Both the position numbers and the translations under genes were made by a program. Below, one piece after another: positions 62,742 to 64,000 of a stretch of DNA of 64,000 bases; within the stretch, counting starts at the first letter, position 1; every line of letters begins with the position of its first letter. Source of the DNA: Nyssa sinensis (Eukaryota > Streptophyta > Magnoliopsida > Cornales > Nyssaceae); NCBI GenBank assembly GCA_008638375.1, contig CM018033.1, forward strand, positions 16,639,017-16,703,016, given 5' to 3'. Below the pieces are notes generated by a model. It did no database searches, had not been told where the DNA came from, and saw only the letters and a list, made by a program, of their open reading frames with translations.

Positions 62742-64000
62742 TGTCACGACCCTAACTTGGAGGGATTGACAAGAGTGTCATTTGGACCCTTAAAGGAAGG
62801 AAATTAAACTAATCATCATTGTCATGTGTATAAAATACAGCTCACCTATTTTTTTGAATTGATTCCTTTAATCATTTTTGTTAATTGATTTTGGTTCATT
62901 CTCTTGTTTATACTTGTTCAAGTCCCATAATGGGATTAAATAAATTAGATTACATCAGGGCAATTACACCAAAAACTGTCCTAGTATAATATAACAAGGT
63001 AAGTGCTTAGAGCTGACTCTAATGGCCCAATACACATGTCATATACAATAATACTAAGAATAGTAAAAGCATACATCAATATAATATCGTATACTATTAT
63101 GGACTCTGTCCATCTCGTACTGCTCAATAAGGTTTCCAAAACGCCCAAACAAGTAACGTACAAAAACTATTTCAAGTCCGAATAGGACAATCCTTAATTT
63201 TCAGTATGCAATCACAAGCATACAACTAGATCACATGTGTAGGTACAATAAACAAGAGAATAAGGTACCACTCCATGTGGTGCAACAACAATGATGAGTC
63301 ATTCAATATACATTCAACTATGAAATATATCTATATATACAAATCTCACGACGCGCCTCAATTTCCTTTTCAAAGTGGTAAGAATACGATATCCACTAAC
63401 AATACAACCAACAACAAGTCAAGAATATGATAAGCCAATGATGTGTAATCACTACACAATCTACATATACAACAAGTGCAATCTACAACACAATAAGTTA
63501 GATCAACATCCACTGCACCCATCCATACAACCAAGGCAATGCAAAAATGCTCAATGTGTGCCCACTTTTATGAATGTAGTATACAATGCATTATGATTAA
63601 TGTATGTATATGAATGAGCAACTACCTAATCTCAAGAGTTATTGGGCTACTAAACCAAAGGCCTTGGTTTGCCTCCTACATAGGGCTACGACGCGCAATT
63701 GAAGGGAGACACCATCCCCATCACAAGTGGCCAGGTATTATGAGAGCATGCCTCATGCCCAGGTATTATAAGGGTCTACTCCTTATCTAGGTATTATAAG
63801 GGGCCTACTCCTTTTTCCAAAAACTAAGTCAAATTTTTTGTATCGTTATCCAATGATAGCCTCTCCACCTCAACCCTTTGGCCCATAGGGTATTAGAGAC
63901 ATGCCCTCACCTACATAAGGGAAGATTGGATCAAGAGTTGTCACCATGCTGCTTGTGTCTTTTGGTGTCTAGGTTTCATAAGGAAGCAATCTTTCCACTC
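62742..64000 (-). mobile_element. Reverse LTR or gypsy element, runs off the window
   Basis: It starts TGTCACGACCCTAACTTGG, the usual terminus of a reverse-oriented gypsy LTR. No gag-pol motif is seen in 1259 bp. A short repeat, AGGTATTATAAGG-type, occurs three times at about 63733-63800. The shared block is absent, so this is another LTR family. The right end is not in the window. Confidence 0.6.

Noticed and set aside
62742..64000. Small frames at the right edge
   Set aside because: They are short, on both strands of a probable LTR, and without motifs.

Overview
This is a plant nuclear window, probably from an angiosperm with a large, repeat-rich genome. The primer-binding sites match plant initiator tRNA-Met, and the internal regions carry plant Ty3/gypsy chromovirus and Ty1/copia gag-pol remnants. 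I see no intact host gene, tRNA, rRNA or CRISPR array. Almost all 64 kb is LTR retrotransposon, nested up to four levels deep, and every coding region recognised is broken.

Layout. 1-1420 is the 3' part of a + strand gypsy LTR that lies in a - strand Ty1/copia element (1421-3458 and 14742-16133). The copia element is also split by a complete but dead - strand chromovirus, element A (3459-14741, LTRs 3459-6464 and 11747-14741, target duplication AGTAA). From 16134 to 24823 lies a deleted - strand element B. Its 3' LTR holds a + strand solo LTR (19113-22175, ACCAC), its interior (22905-24183) is non-coding, and only about 640 bp of its 5' LTR remain. 24824-33020 is + strand LTR sequence with an internal duplication (C), interrupted by a 4.0-kb solo LTR (25453-29469, TTGCA). 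33021 to about 34925 is a reverse-oriented LTR fragment. 34926-37703 is a 2.8-kb island of older DNA with tandem duplications and a copia 5' relic. 37704-62040 is one LTR (D) split by two insertions. The first, E (39707-49992, GCTCA), is a rare LTR-internal-LTR-internal product. The second, F, is a solo LTR (51916-61878, CAGCT) that itself holds two - strand solo LTRs, G (52036-55054, TTAAT) and H (56109-59040, ACTCA). 62041-62741 is plain AT-rich DNA. 62742-64000 begins another reverse LTR.

How the parts relate. Most LTRs have very different 5' (U3) halves but share the same 3' half: a block starting GTAGATCCTGTGGTGAAAAA, a 42-bp unit present in one to four copies, a GGGCTTAAGCCC palindrome and a terminus ending GCGTGACA. 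U3 modules appear to have been swapped between families. B and E carry different LTRs but share a roughly 1-kb non-coding internal block, as expected for a non-autonomous (LARD-like) derivative mobilised by a chromovirus such as A. The best candidate for something undescribed is this modular LTR/LARD network with its conserved cis elements, together with the truncated tandem element E. Family assignments rest on motifs read by eye; no database search was possible.
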